From NCBI GenBank assembly GCA_934045905.1, contig OW203762.1:40959702-41023701 (forward strand): 64,000 nucleotides of DNA. Direction: 5' to 3'. Position 1 is the first letter of the stretch. Each line of letters starts with the position of its first letter. The notes under the pieces were generated by a model. The model ran no database searches and had not been told where the DNA came from. It saw only the letters and a list, made by a program, of their open reading frames with translations. The DNA is from Leuctra nigra. Its lineage: Eukaryota; Arthropoda; Insecta; Plecoptera; Leuctridae. The position numbers were made by a program, and so were the translations under genes. This document shows, in pieces, positions 25,001 through 37,145 of this stretch.

Positions 25001-26682
25001 GTGAAAAAGCTGCGAATGAAAATAATTCTGCATTATACTCGTACTGCTGCCGTAGGTTGTTCTATTCGAGATAACATTACGCCTCTTGGAAAATAACCTT
25101 AAGATATGCTCCGAGAAAATGGGGGATAAAAGAAGAGAACGAAACGAAATAAAATTGTTTAAAACGACTCTGAAATACGGTTTTTACTTTTGCTTGACCT
25201 AGATTCTATTTCGAGTAGGATGCAATTGAAATTAATTAAGCGATTATCTGGATACTCGACTGTTTATAATTAAAACATGAAACGTTACGGTATATATCAA
25301 TATAAAATCGTCGAGTAGATATTTCGATTAATTAATTAAAATTACGGAGCTAAACGTCTCATTATTCGTAATAAAATATTGTTTTAGAAATAAAATTAAT
25401 TATCTTTCATTTCATTATGTCGTTAAATCATACATTATTACCAGTTTATTAACAATTAATAATACTTGCTATCTATGAGAAATGTTAACTCGTTTAATTT
25501 CTTCTGTGTATTCACAATTGGACTCACCGCGAGGTCCCTTTGGTCCGAGCGGCCCCGGAGGCCCCAGAAGTCCGGGTCGACCTGAAAGAGAGGAAGTATA
25601 ATATTTACTTCAATTATCATCCCAGTCGGGGCGCTTTTGTTTGCCACGGGTGTCCAATTAAGAACATTCAACACTCGGTCGGGGAACAATTCACAAACCA
25701 CGTCATTGAACCTAAATGCATCCATCCGCACGTCAAAATACCAGCCACCACTCAAATATTACTTGCAATTAAAATTTTTGTTCATATTTCAAGAATTATA
25801 ATTCCATAAAAGAAAATATTTTAAAAATAGACAAGCAATAATTTATCACTGTTTCAAAAATCGTGCAAACAAATTCATTAAGCAAGTGAACCATTTATTT
25901 TTGATTGCATTAAACTTTTCTTTTAAAATATCCATGAGGTATTTTCTATATGGAAGCTGTAGTAAGCGCTTTGAATTGCAAATGAATGTCTGGGGGAAGG
26001 GGGGCTGGGGGACAGAGTGTGGCACGTCTTTCTAAATTTCTTCTCTCATTTCGGTTTAATGGAAGAGATAGTAGTGAGCAGTGAGAGAGAAAGCACCAGT
26101 TGCTTATTGAACATACAGACTGTTCAGAGAGAATTCACTACTATACGTGATGATACATAATACTGCTAGAAAAGCACACAACTCAGAAACATTTTCCCAA
26201 CGTTTTCCATGAAAAAATATTGATATAGGAAAAAAGCATTTCCAATTTGTTCACCGCACGAAAAACCGTCCCCCACATCAAATTTAAAAAATATTAAGTT
26301 TCATACCATCACTCCCATTCGTCCCTGGTGTTCCCGGAATTCCATTCAATCCTGGTAATCCATCCATTGCCGGTATTCCATCAAGTCCATTTCTTCCAGG
26401 AATTCCGTCGAGCCCAGGCTCTCCTGGCACGCCATCTCTTCCATCTAGTCCAGACGTTCCCGGTGATCCTCCTTCTCCTTCAGGCCCTCTGGGTCCTGGT
26501 TCTCCGTGGTTACCAGTAGCACCACGTTTACCTTCTTCCCCCGGGAACCCTCTGTCTCCGCGGTCGCCCTTGTTCCCGTCGGCTCCGCGTTGACCGGCTG
26601 ATCCCGGAAGACCGGGAGATCCGGGAGGGCCGGGAGGACAGTAGTCTCTCGTCGCGGAGCAGAAGCCTTGAATCGCAACCAG
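6148..26682 (-). CDS. Colmedin/gliomedin-like protein (collagen, Ig x2, olfactomedin), 5' partial
   Basis: Related to insect CG6867-type colmedins and vertebrate gliomedin: usually type II membrane or matrix proteins with collagen repeats and a C-terminal olfactomedin domain. Twelve - strand exons join in frame: 26682-26307, 25581-25528, 22567-22433, 19863-19711, 18825-18697, 16399-16109, 11058-10810, 10033-9813, 9400-9161, 8495-8362, 7575-7473 and 6288-6148. They total 2226 nt (741 residues plus stop). The order is: a Cys-containing lead (C8, C15), Gly-X-Y collagen over three exons, two Ig domains (RLRC with YLCIADNG; LECD with YHCICKN), a linker with CPPPKCPDCPD, and a complete olfactomedin domain. 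The first exon begins in phase 0, so the cytoplasmic/transmembrane N-terminus lies upstream. Exon 4 is tandemly multiplied. Enkurin is nested in the intron 11059-16108. Confidence 0.93.
8196..8265. mobile_element. Fragment of a MITE with CAGAGTATTGAAAAAC ends
   Basis: About 70 bp clearly similar to the right part of the copy at 20782-20925: both carry CAGTCCTAATCAACT, then TTTAGCAGAGTATTGAAAAAC. Located in a colmedin intron. Confidence 0.6.
11477..14567 (+). CDS. ENKUR: Enkurin domain-containing protein, nested in a colmedin intron
   Basis: Enkurin is a ciliary/sperm-flagellar microtubule inner protein of doublet tubules, with calmodulin-binding and SH3-ligand features in mammals. Two exons, 11477-11700 and 13979-14567, join in phase 2 (donor GTACGT, acceptor TTTCACAG) to give 270 residues, close to the 256 of mammalian enkurin. 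The start ATG at 11477 is the first in-frame ATG before the conserved ENVYNLL segment. A proline-rich SH3-type motif KPPIPPRP lies near residues 92-99. The C-terminal enkurin domain (about 170-266) includes ILAGLKHNWVELMREYQ and a Lys/Glu-rich helix (KKRLEDELKQLEKDIDKIE). An AATAAA at 14646-14651 follows the stop by about 80 bp. The gene lies entirely within colmedin intron 11059-16108 on the opposite strand, and its own intron holds a 1.3-kb repeat element. Confidence 0.93.
12004..13321. mobile_element. Hairpin-bearing 1.3-kb element, copy 1 (in enkurin intron)
   Basis: Non-coding element shared with an inverted copy at 46891-48220. One end is a ~390-bp palindrome (12004-12395, arms of about 165 bp) whose outer sequence is ATAAAAAACACTCCGTG. 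The other end, at 13303-13321, carries a small stem-loop GTGGAGCGACCGCTCCAC followed directly by TAG, so the terminus reads CTAG. Between these lie about 900 bp with repeated modules containing GAGATATGACGTCACTTCCGG and AAAATGGCG. A hairpin close to a CTAG end resembles Helitron 3' termini, but the base after CTAG is A rather than T and no TC start is certain. The class is therefore left open. Confidence 0.75.
14646..14651 (+). terminator. Polyadenylation signal of enkurin
   Basis: AATAAA about 80 bp after the enkurin stop codon, in an otherwise non-coding AT-rich stretch. Confidence 0.6.
14700..16108. other. Remainder of the colmedin intron downstream of enkurin
   Basis: No confident feature is seen. 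A 147-codon open frame at 15242-15685 (+) has no recognisable domain and no convincing splice or promoter context. Confidence 0.4.
16965..17885. repeat. Minisatellite, ~91-bp composite unit with AAGTAGAATGTATGT core
   Basis: About 0.9 kb of tandem units inside a colmedin intron. Each ~91-bp higher-order unit holds two half-units that start with AAGTAGAATGTATGT. One half continues AACTCGGACACCGCTGG and the other AACCCCGACACAACAC. The middle units (about 17340-17640) are nearly identical, while the outer ones are diverged or shortened. Confidence 0.9.
19185..19340 (+). mobile_element. tRNA-derived SINE fragment
   Basis: A-box-like TTACTCAGCTCTAGAGG at about 19194 and a good B box GAGTTCGATCCC at about 19260, about 60 bp apart as in tRNA-derived SINE heads. 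It does not fold as a functional tRNA by eye. Located in a colmedin intron. Confidence 0.5.
19761..20390 (-). repeat. Five perfect 126-bp tandem copies of a half-Ig exon plus its acceptor
   Basis: Copies start at 19761, 19887, 20013, 20139 and 20265, and appear identical to one another. Each unit carries the 3' splice acceptor TGTGTGCAG, the exon start, and the codons up to PLPNV of the first Ig domain. 126 is divisible by 3 and no stop arises, so a transcript spliced at the distal acceptor (20367) would encode up to five half-Ig repeats joined by YVNMMCAGS. The single-copy flanks are the donor side (19711-19760) and the upstream intron (beyond 20390). The outermost copy has GTAAGTGAAC where the four junctions have GTACGTGAAC. 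Confidence 0.95.
20782..20925. mobile_element. MITE of the TTTTCAATRCTC family
   Basis: About 144 bp with inverted ends: left TCTTTCAATACTCGGTTA and right the reverse complement of TTTTTCAATACTCTGCTAA. It shares its right half with 8196-8265 and resembles the ends of 48323-48538. Confidence 0.6.
22433..26682 (-). other. Collagen (Gly-X-Y) exons of the colmedin gene
   Basis: Three exons: 26682-26307 (long, mostly Gly-X-Y after CSATRDYCPPGPPG), 25581-25528 (exactly 54 nt, the classic fibrillar-collagen exon size, GRPGLLGPPGPLGPKGPRG) and 22567-22433 (end of the triplet region, then INAWTVKINGTTSSELL, leading into the first Ig domain). The triplet pattern has small interruptions such as IPAMDG. 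Borders are GT-AG with phase 1 joins throughout. Confidence 0.93.
23231..23618. repeat. Tandem duplication with a 194-bp period
   Basis: Two nearly identical blocks (starting at about 23231 and 23425), both containing GAGAATTAATATTGAGTAGC, then GACCCGGCACTTCCACCCG and GGTTTCGGTTTACCGGTTAA. Intronic, with no coding capacity. Confidence 0.85.
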
Positions 26683-29600
26683 CTGAGGAAGAAAGAGAGC
26701 AGCAACTTTAGGAATGCTATACTTATACTATTATTAATTAAAATTACACATATTTAGAAATTTTCGGCGTTGTAGCGGCGCTTACTTTTAATTAACTTTG
26801 TCATGTTCGCCGTCCACTCTTCTTTTTAAGAATAAAAATTGATTGAAAGTAAAATTTCATTACGCATTTTAAAACCAGGGCCAAAGTTCATAGAGCTACA
26901 CGCTTTTATACCCAACTTCAAAATATTTAATACTTATGAAGTATAAACTGATTATATAATCAAACACTGGTTCAATCAGAGTGTATCAAAGCGAACTATC
27001 ATTGTGTACTTTATGACAATAGTTCGTTATTAAGACAGCAAGAGAATATCAAATTCGCATTACGTTTTCAAGGATGGATGGTCCATTTCCTCGTGGGTGT
27101 CAGAGAACTCATTTCCTTCATGGTATATGTTTCTTCATAATTCTTAGCTTCTACGGTTTCTATTATTCGCCACGGCATATGAAAGTTTGTTTGCCAAACT
27201 TGGCATAATAATTTCACTTGTTATATAACTTAGTGAGGTGTTTGTCTGCAAAGCTCATGGTGAAAGTTTGAGTGTATGAAGGAGAAGTCAGTACCTTGTC
27301 AGCATTAACGCCAAGTGAAAGGGATGAGTTGGCTCAAGAGCTATATTCTTTGTTCTGTAAGAGACACTACAGATTAAAGATTTCAGTTTGAGAATGTAGA
27401 GATTTCAGTGTCGGCATAAGCTGAGAAAATGTGCACTGAAATTGGAATTAATCCAGATTCGAGAGCGACGAAGAAAAGTTGTGGGGAGTTGAGCTGAACT
27501 AAGTATCAAAGAGAAGTATAGAGTGCAGTGGTAGTTTATACACAGCAGAGACTTTCTCATTACCATGGCAACATGACCCACAATACACTTCAGTGGTTTA
27601 CATTGCAATCTGTAAGTTCGTGTTACACTGCATAATTTAAATGGACTAATTTAAATTATTTTGAATTTGTATTTGTTTATTTGTCTATGCTACATTAATG
27701 CGAACTTAGTAGAACTTGCTTTTAGAACTCGTCAATTGAATAAAGACTGTTGTTTATTTAAAACTAATTTAATATCGGTTTAATTAAAAAACTTGTACCA
27801 ACATGTAATCACTTATTCTAACAGCGTCAGAATTCTTTATCTAATGAAGAGCAGTCTTTGTAATTTTGGAATCTTTGTAATCAACCCCTGCCGTACACGT
27901 CATTCTTGCCTTTAACGCCATTCTTTGTAAAATAAAAGTCTCGTGGTGTGGTCCCCATGGGCCCACAAGTTGGGTCCCTTACGAATCTTGAATGTACATT
28001 CTTCTTCTATACTTCTAGCTCAGTAATAACCAGAAGACACTTAATATGTTCACTGCAGCTTAACTTATCATCGAAATAAATTCCTAAACTTCTAGTGGAA
28101 TTTCGCACTTTTAAACTTTGTCTATTTAAAAATAATGGAATTGACATGCAATGATACTTATACTAAGGGATGCTATAAACTCTAATGACTAGGTTTCTAG
28201 CGTTTGTTTGTTGCTTTGCTACGTACACAGAATTTAATGAAGACAAAGATTTTTCTTTTAGTTGTGACTTCAACTTGAGTGCATCGGTGTGTTAAGAAGA
28301 GTAGTGAGCTGGCAGTTTGTTTCGCGTCAAAGGACGATTATAATGATGATTCAGGAGATGATTATTATGTAAGGAGAGGTAGACACCTGGGTACACCACC
28401 AGTCTGATAATGTAAGCCACCGGTCAAACATCCACATAGATACATCTAGCTGGCAAACTGCGATATTTACTAATCATGTAGTTATTTGGACAATTTCAAA
28501 AAAACATTTTTCTTGAACGATATGCCGATATTTTTCTGATGGTAATTGAGTTGCAATACAACGGGTTGAAAAAATAGCTTTTAGATATTTGTAAAATTTT
28601 GAAATGGACCTTGCCTGAATTTGCCTCTCGACGGAGGATAGTAGTTACAGAGGTCGGCCGTGGGAATCAAACTCAAAACTCCGATATGAGAGTCCTATGC
28701 GATAGAGCCTGAGTCAACTTACAAATTACCTACTATCTTGAATCTTCCCAGTTTCATTTGTATAAATAATTATATCTTATTTTAAGTCTTGTGAGACTCA
28801 GATTTTCTAATTTGAATCAGTATAACGAGATGTAATAATGTAGTAATGACCCAATGGTCCACATCTGCACAAACAGGCGACACTGCAATGTGTAGCAGAT
28901 GGGCTTAGTTCTTGTAATAAGATCCAAGTGCAGCAATTGGGCTGGAGTGCTCGACTCAGCTCGTACTCCTCCTTGCAAGCTTCTTGCAAAACGTTTCATC
29001 TTACTGATAGTTTAAATGGAGATTGTTCTGCTTGTATTCAATTATTTCCTCATCGTTCACGGGTTAACTCTTTCTCATGTAACACGCTTTTGAGCTCAAA
29101 CCCTGGTAATCCACATCCAATTTACTTTGATAAATAATATATAAGTAACGTTAACTTTTGTTTAAGTATTTTAATACGCATTTCGAATGCAAAGCTAACT
29201 CTGAAATACGAAGAAATAGTTTATTGACTTTTAGACATCGTTAAATGTGAAAATTGACTGCAATTAAATTCCATGATAATTTCCCAGGAGTTTTCAATTT
29301 TGCATATTCTCAAGAAGTTTGTCAGCCATTGCGTGACACGACATTAATATCAATCTTAATTAGAATCTCTGGATATCAAGATGGCTTCTTCCCACCTGTT
29401 AATCCCCTAAAGTACTTTCTTCTGATTCGCCGTCTTCATTTAGCTCGATGTCAAGTGAAGGGGAAGAAGCCAAGTGTTTCCACCTGAGATCGAAATGGCC
29501 ATTCGTAATGGACACTTCCATCTCGATAACACCGGCAATATTATATCAGAAAATGAGATTCTCTTGGTAATAATGTGTAAAGATTGCTGATGTCTTCTGG

Positions 29601-32600
29601 CATGAAGCGTGATTGCACTAGCGACCTTATTTTCAAACTTAAGTATGATGGTGATAGTCATTTGCAGGCACGTAGATGAACCGTAAGTACTCTTCAATAT
29701 TCTTTCAAGATTCGATCATCTTCTTTCATATATCACTGGAGAAGAGGAACGCCACTCTTTCATGTCACTTAGGAACTTCGATAAATTTCACACACATGTT
29801 CAATTCTTTAAAACTCAAAAAGATATATTTCCTTGTAGGAATTTCGCAGTCGATTTCCTCTGTTCTCAACGACTCTTGGTAATGCATTTTATCGACGTGT
29901 TCTGGAACTTTATGCTAGACAAATCTGAATACGAATATGCTACTATTTTATTACTCTATTATTTTAAGGTAAACATTTCCTTGGTTTATTGTTATTCAAT
30001 ATTTCCAGGTGTTACGTTGTTGGTGGAGGTGCCGTGTTTTTCTCCGTGCAGCCGTCTTACCAATCAAACAAAATGTTGGGGGCAACGAAAGTATTAATGA
30101 ATTAAATAATAGTTTAATAAAGTTGCTATAAGACCGCCCTTTAGTGCTACACTCTGCAAGCACAGTTACACCTGAGAGATGGTTATACGAACATCAAATT
30201 GAACGTATTCGTCGAATAAGCGTTGAATAAGAGAAACGCAATGGAATGTCGAGTTATTCCAAGAATGATATTTATTCGGAATTTGAAAAACCGGTTCTGA
30301 AATGTATTCGAAAATATAATTTTAAGATATTCCAATTATAATCAACCCTGTCGGTCCTATTTTTTATCCATTTCTAAATCCTCCTCATGCAAATAAAATA
30401 CACAAAATTGTGGACTTCCTAATAAGCAGTTAAAACAATCGGGTACCGGCAACAATTTCAAAAGTTGATTTTTCCCGGTTCGGTCAAATGGGAATTATGC
30501 AAATGGAGTAAGTTTCTCGAAATCTCACGACACATCCACGGTGTCCAAACAACTGACAAGCCTGTAAAACAGCAATCAAATGAAGTTTCATCGATCTAGA
30601 AACCTGTTTGTTTACGAATATCGCTGGGGAGTTGGTCTGCGGTCGTTGTGTGCTTAAGATACTTCGGCCACATACACCCACACACATGAACAGGCACACA
30701 GCGTTGCAAAGACAAACACGGCGCTCACTATGGAAATAGATAAGTTCTCAAAAACCAATCAACTAAAATGTAATTTGGAGGGAAGATTCGATGAGGAAGC
30801 AATGAAATGAACGGGCAATATTGAGATAATCTTGAAGAATGGCGAATGATCATGCGAGATCGTGATCAAATGTCCAATAATAGAAATAAAATAAGATGGT
30901 TTGAGGCGAAACCTGTCAAGTATAAATATTATTGGGTTTTAATATCGCAATCTGATATATTTCGTTGATTCTAACAGACAAAGCTGAATGAAATCTGCGC
31001 GATGATTCTCTGTTTCGTAATATACGTATAACCACTTGAAAACCAATCTTCTGCCTCAATACTGGTCATCGAAAGTGGTTACGGATTTGAATAGGAAATT
31101 CGAAGTTCGACAAATAGATTGATTCCATTGTGCCGTTAGATGAAGGCATATCTATATCTGTGTGACAGTTGATTGACAAACTCGAGATTCTACTCTGAGA
31201 AGTTGAAATGGATTCCGAGGGTTGATCCACGTACGACCCCCACCCACCCCGTCTCCTATCAGAGAGTGCATTAGGATCCCTCGACCGTCGCCAGGGAATT
31301 GCAGCACCCCTCGAGCTGTTGGGATGTACCTCATGTAGTTCACTTCTTATTGAATCACCAGTTATGTGGACTTTCTGTCAAGAAATTCGATTCTGAAAGA
31401 AGACGGTTTTTCTATCGTTGACACAACACAACACATTTGAATATAACAATCATTTATTTACAAATGTGTTTCTCGCCGAATCACTTCTCTTTACTAACAA
31501 GCTATTGTGTTAGAAACTCGAAGGTACGTGAAGGAGTTTAAATCAACGAACGAAAAGCTCATGACAGTTTTTCCGCGACGATAAACTTTTAGAGTTTGTC
31601 GACATGTCAGAAGAAAATACAGCTAGTTGGGAGCGAGATTAGAAGTGAAGGCAGCGTGATGCTGCTTCGTGATCAAGGAGCTGTTTATTGACGTGCGTGT
31701 GAAACAACATTGATTACTTTTCTTAATTAACGTTTCCTTTGTGAATTACAATAAGTTAGGGACGTAATAATAAGGTCAGTGACCCCACGGGATGTAGGAA
31801 ATGGTTTTTGAAGATGGACAGTTTGTCGCAGAGAATATGATTTTGTCAGTTTCTATCTGAAATTTCTATTGCCATTTATGATCTTCCTCTTGGTGAGGCA
31901 TTTTCACGAACACGTCATAAATTATCAGCCCAGCGTTAAACTGGTGAGAATCTGAATATCGATCAACCGCTTGGAAGCAGTCAAATGAAGGTGCTCGATT
32001 AAACATTCATGCCTTTTCTTCGTTAATGAATTATCATTGGAATACATGCTTCATCCATTGTTGGAAATTGAAATAAAACAAAATTTGATGCAGTTGTTGA
32101 GCACGTTTCGCTAATTGAGTTGTATGCGAGGTCCTCCAGAACTTTGGATTGACAGCACGACGCCCTCGACGCCAACCTCCACGCCGACGCCGACGCTTTG
32201 GAATTAATGACGCTCTTTTATCGGTGAACGTCGAATTTAATCTGCACGAGAATTGTCGAGATTGTAATGACATATCTCATCATCCAATCACAGTAGCTCT
32301 TCCTTGTTGAAAACTTAATTAAGAAATACTTCTTACTATGAGAATGAGATGCAGTGCGGGTGTGTTGGAGAGGGTTTGCCATCTCCATTTTTCGGGGTTG
32401 GGAAATGTCTAAATGCACGTTCGAGGAAGAAAAAATGTTCTCATAAACTTGGATGCATCGAGAGAACATTCTTTGCTCCGCTGTGCTATGCGGGCTGGAT
32501 TCCTCGTGCAGCAATATGAGAGTACTCCAATTTCCACAACTCCGCGCTGTCAAGAACTTACATCCGACGATATATAATTATTTTAAGAAGTAAAAACATC

Positions 32601-32900
32601 GTGTCATTGGGATATGAAATGTATAAGGCTGAAAGTTTTGGCATTTCGAATTAGAACCAAATATAAAAAAGTTACTTTATCTCGAAGAGTTTTGATTTTT
32701 TTGGACGTTCACCAAGAAACAAGAGCGACAAAACCGAACAGTCACAGATGTTGATAACAAACATAAAACAAGTCTCAACCAAGATTTAAGCCACCGTACG
32801 CTTTTCTACATGAGAGAATTGCGCTCTTGTTTTGTAATAAACCTCGAGCTTTCACCAAATCTCCGCTACCTGAAAATTCACAATATTTCTTAGTTTTACT
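26683..32900. other. Presumed long 5' intron of colmedin; no secure gene
   Basis: AT-rich, with no exon that can be tied to a protein family on either strand. The next upstream colmedin exon must end in phase 0. Recognisable contents are a SINE-like fragment (28618-28735), one copy of the dispersed GGCACCTCCA motif (30024-30033, reverse) and a CpG-richer patch near 32150-32215. Confidence 0.4.
28618..28735 (-). mobile_element. tRNA-derived SINE fragment
   Basis: On the - strand an A-box-like TGACTCAGGCTCTATCGC precedes a B-box-like GAGTTTGATTCCC by about 45 bp, similar in layout to 19185-19340. Decayed. Confidence 0.45.
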
Positions 32901-32936
32901 CGTTATTACCCACCATCATTTTCAACAACCTCGAGA

Positions 32937-33061
32937 TATAAATACGCATTTTGACTAACATTCGTTCTCATTTTCTTTCCTTCTGCCATTTGCCGTGGAG
33001 TGAAGAGATGAGCCCGAAAGGAGCAGGTAATCGTGGCCGCTCGGTCGGCTACTTGAGGTGA
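32937..33061 (+). promoter_or_regulatory. Possible core promoter with a short ORF
   Basis: TATAAATA at 32937-32944 is followed about 30 bp later by an Inr-like ACATTCG and then an ATG at 33008. The ORF is 17 codons (starting MSPKGAG) before a TGA at 33059-33061. A potential donor GCAG/GTAATC at 33026 could make this a first exon instead. No downstream partner exon was recognised, so this is a weak candidate. Confidence 0.2.
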
Positions 33062-34389
33062 ATCTCAGCTCAAGTATTGACAATCGATGCTAAGACCGTA
33101 CCCAGTGAAGCGCCATTTTAATGATCCATGTGCACCCAAGGAGAATATAATTTGTGCTGGCTCTTTCCTTTCCTTGTACAAAGTAGTAATTCTGTTCAAA
33201 TGTTGAAAATTATATGTCGATTTGAGTCGAAAAGCATGAATATTCGGGATAGAGCTGAATTGCGTTTTTAATTTTAAACCCAGCTCTCTGAATTCTCTGA
33301 CCATAACAATTCATTGCGTTGTTCAATAATATAGCTTTTAAAATATAATAATTGTTTTTTCTCGGTTGGACAGGTTTTGAACTTTGTTCCATTTAGCATT
33401 TTTCACAATCAAACGAACTTTGGTAAGCAAATTAGAGAGAACTCGTAACATAAAAGAGTCAAAATGAAATAATCGTGAACCGAGATATTTGTTATAAACA
33501 GAAAGACAAAAGATATGAACTTCTGACGTCACTAATTTCTTTGTGTGAATCATTCGTGAGTTGCGAGTGTCATAGTTAACGATAAATGATCAAAGCTAAA
33601 GACTTGAAGAAACATTATTCTCCCACCAGAAGACAGACAAAGATGAATAATGTCGAGTAATGGTTAGACTTCTTTAGCGGTTGAAGTTTGCCCCGAGGCG
33701 TCGGCGTCGCGACGGAGACACAAGAAACAAGTTCATGTAATGACCGAGACACAATATAACAAGGCGGAGAGCTTATGAGGCGAAACGTAACCAGCTCGTG
33801 CGGAAGTAATGGTGCGTTCTCACAAGATCTATCTTATGGTATGATTCAACGAGGTGACAAAAAGTGTGGAGGTGCCGGCCTGGAAATATTGCTGACTGAA
33901 AATAGGATGAAACTACGGAACTCGATTTCAATTATTACGCACCAACAACTTTTCATCTTTGTAAGTTTTAACACGAACCACTTACTTGTATTGAAAAGTT
34001 GTGCCCGTTCTGTTAAAACTAGGAACACGTCTTGGTTGAACGCGCGCTGGGCACGAAGCTACTGGAGTCAGGGGATGAAAGAGGTCCACTGACCAAACTG
34101 TTCCTTCAATAACGCGACATTAATACAGATATCTGCGGAATTACAATTCTCTTGAGATCATTACCATGTGTTTGTTGGGTACTTACGATTATGCAATCGA
34201 TCAATGATAGTATAGGATTTAACGTCGTTTAACGTTTCTACACGGCACCTTCACCGTGCTTTTAACTTCTCCTTCAATTTCCATGGCTTATCAAATAGAC
34301 TCGTATATCACAACCTTCCCTGAATGCCAAGACAAATTAACTCTTTCTTATCTCACGTTTGAACGACGTCGCTGGCTCGAGATTTGCAA

Positions 34390-34572
34390 GGCGAGACGCC
34401 GTCTAACTCGTGACGGCGGCCGTCGCGACGCCACTCAGTTTATCACTACACTAATGTGAGCTCACTTACTTAGCCGTCTACCGCATCACCGTCTCGACTT
34501 CTAATTGCACTTAATGACGGCGTCGTGAAAGTACTCCACATCTTTGTTTCAGACGCCGTCCAATGCGGCGTA
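34390..34572. promoter_or_regulatory. CpG-rich cluster with repeated GACGCCGTC-like motifs
   Basis: In a CpG-poor background, this patch holds GACGCCGTC near 34395 and 34552, GACGGCGTC near 34526, and GTCGCGACG near 34422, together with several partial matches. Similar CpG-dense patches with GTCGCGACG occur near 33705 and 45372. No open frame explains them. A regulatory or promoter role is a guess. Confidence 0.25.
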
Positions 34573-37131
34573 CGAATTAGCCCAGTATCGACTCTTGGCG
34601 CAAATCCAACGAATAAAATTGCCTACCTTTCCTGACTTACGCCGGGATATGGTAATTATGTATTTTATAACAAACAATAGATCTCATTTCTTCGAAATGG
34701 AATAGAGGAAATCCGAAAATCCTTACGAAATTCTTTTGAATCGAAATAAGAAATTATTAATGTTCCGATTTTCAGACAACCTGACCTTTCCTCGATATTT
34801 CAATTCTGTCAGAATATGAAATATATCGCTACCGTGGATGTAAAACTTCGTACTGGGAATATTGAAAATACGAGAAAAATATTCCAAAAAATACACACAT
34901 CATTCGCTTTTTATCTTTTTATTCTTCTCCGTTCATAAGAAATATTTAAAAACAGAAACCGCGCAAAACAATCTCACAATAATTTCTCCCTAAGTTGATA
35001 TTGGTTGTTAAAGCTGATAATAAAACGTGTAATGAATGTATGTAGCGATGCGCTCCAAGGATAGTTCCAAAGTTCCAAAGCTTTGTTTTGATGGTATATG
35101 GTATGCAAGCAATAATGGTGGATAGATAACTCGCGTGCTAGGCACATTGTTCAATGGACTCCGCTACAAATAGGAGCCAGACTCCTCTATTCCTTCCGGC
35201 ACTGCTGATATAGGCACAATTGATAATTTATGTACGCAGATGGAAGCTTCAAGCGTAATTGTTATAGTAGTTGTTGGTTTGCTATATCTAACTGATTAAC
35301 TTATAGTACGTTATCTTAACTAGCTTTAATTTATAATGATGTCACACTTTACATAAAACACAGCTGTAGACGAAAGTTCTCCTTCTCCTCCTCTCTTGGC
35401 CACCCAATTGGATGACTTGTGCCAGGGTTATTATGTCCCATAATGCATATTAGTCCCAATGTTACACTCGCTGACTTTGAATGAACCGAAATCCAGACAC
35501 AAGTCGACAAAACTTTCGCTTTATTACGATTTATTCCAGTAGTCATGAACACAGTACACGTATATTCAGGACAACCTTTTCTTGATTACCCAGACATCTT
35601 AAAAAGATTTATTTTGCTTGAGTTTATTCTCTGACTTGTGTTCTTGAGAGCTACAGACGTGTTTACGATGCACCGAGACGCCCGTCGACAAGAATAAGAA
35701 TCATTGTAAAGTCTTCCTTGAGATACGTGTCGTCGGTAATGGGCGTGTTCAAATGAGGAAGTTTTCGTCGCGTTGTGGATTGAATTTTGCTCCAGTGAAG
35801 AAGAATAATGTAGGTCTTCTCGTTACTCGCCTTTGTGTCGAGAAAACCGAGATGTGAGCGGCGACAATCAAAACTCACAACACCGACGAAATAAGCGATT
35901 CCAAGCGACGCTGCAGGGTTGTCGAAACTTGCCAAACTTCGAATGCTCAGTAATTTTTTCATCTCAGACGTGACATCTTAATTTCTTTTTAAAGGAAAAT
36001 TTTAAGACCCATTTTAATTCCAATTTAACTTTCCGCTTTCCTTCATTATATTCTGATCCCCATCATTCTTTCTTTCTTTGGCTGTTTTCAATTAGCTGAT
36101 AATTATGCTGTGTAGGCATTCCTCTAGCTCCCTGCGGCTATTTCATCGGTATCACTGTAATTGAAAGACAATCGCGTTTAATTTGGATTCTTGTCACGAA
36201 GAAATTCAGGTGATATTAATTAACTTACTGACAAATTGGTACGATTCAAATAGTAAATTACTAATGCTATACGAAACACGACGAGCTTTTACTCGGAGAA
36301 TGAGAAGTTTAAATGTTGTGTATCTGTTTAGAAATCATTTCGCATCAAAAGAATAATACACTGCAGATAATCCACTCGCATTTTATTTCGTTGAAACTCT
36401 TCTCAACTGAAACAGTACTTTTATTAGCTCTTCTCTTTCTACATTGTTCGGCAAAGAAGTGTAATTATTTTGTGTCTTTGTCAGCGTCTTGTGTTCGACA
36501 TTATAAGAGTTGTTTCTACGACAATCTGAAGAAGTGTATTATGTTTTTGTATTGAAAGTTGAAGTAGTTTATTCATTATAACGAGCATCATCGTTTCGTT
36601 TGAACTTTGAATAACGAATACAGAACATATCTTTCTTTAGAAGACCATTATTGATACATCAGAGAAAAGTTAATGACAAGATCAAAACAAAATACTCGAG
36701 TCAAAGATAACTGGAATTATGCTTCGAACAAAGTTATTATAAATTAAAAGAGAATATTTCTAAGATTGTTAAGAAAACTTGGAGTTTTCTCATCTTACTT
36801 TTTTAGGGCACATGCTTTGCACACGTAGTGAATATTTAGTTTTTATCACCATCAAATCCTACTTTATAATCAAATTAAATTCAATGTTCCTACACGCATC
36901 TCGTCTATTGGGGTTGCTGCTTCTAAACTTGTTACCAAATTTAAATCGACCGATCGATTCAAATAGAATTTAAAACAAAATAAAGGTTACTTTTAATGTT
37001 CGGTTCACCTGTTTCTAATTCTAATCATATTTGAACATCTCTTCAAATAAGAGTAGCTAGTAGAAGATTCAAGATTCCCCATCACACATTCCTGTGAAGC
37101 TCAGCGGCAGCGCGAGCGTATCGAAATCCCT

Positions 37132-37145
37132 CCCCCCCCCCCCCC
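37132..37145. repeat. Poly-C tract
   Basis: Run of 14 C on the + strand. Longer C or G runs are at 53422-53446, 54178-54201, 58154-58173 and 63699-63715. Confidence 0.9.

Noticed and set aside
35663..35962. Possible coiled-coil exon (TLQRRLESLISSV) of colmedin on the - strand
   Set aside because: The GTGAGT donor gives phase 2, which does not fit the phase-0 start at 26682, and the acceptor is weak.
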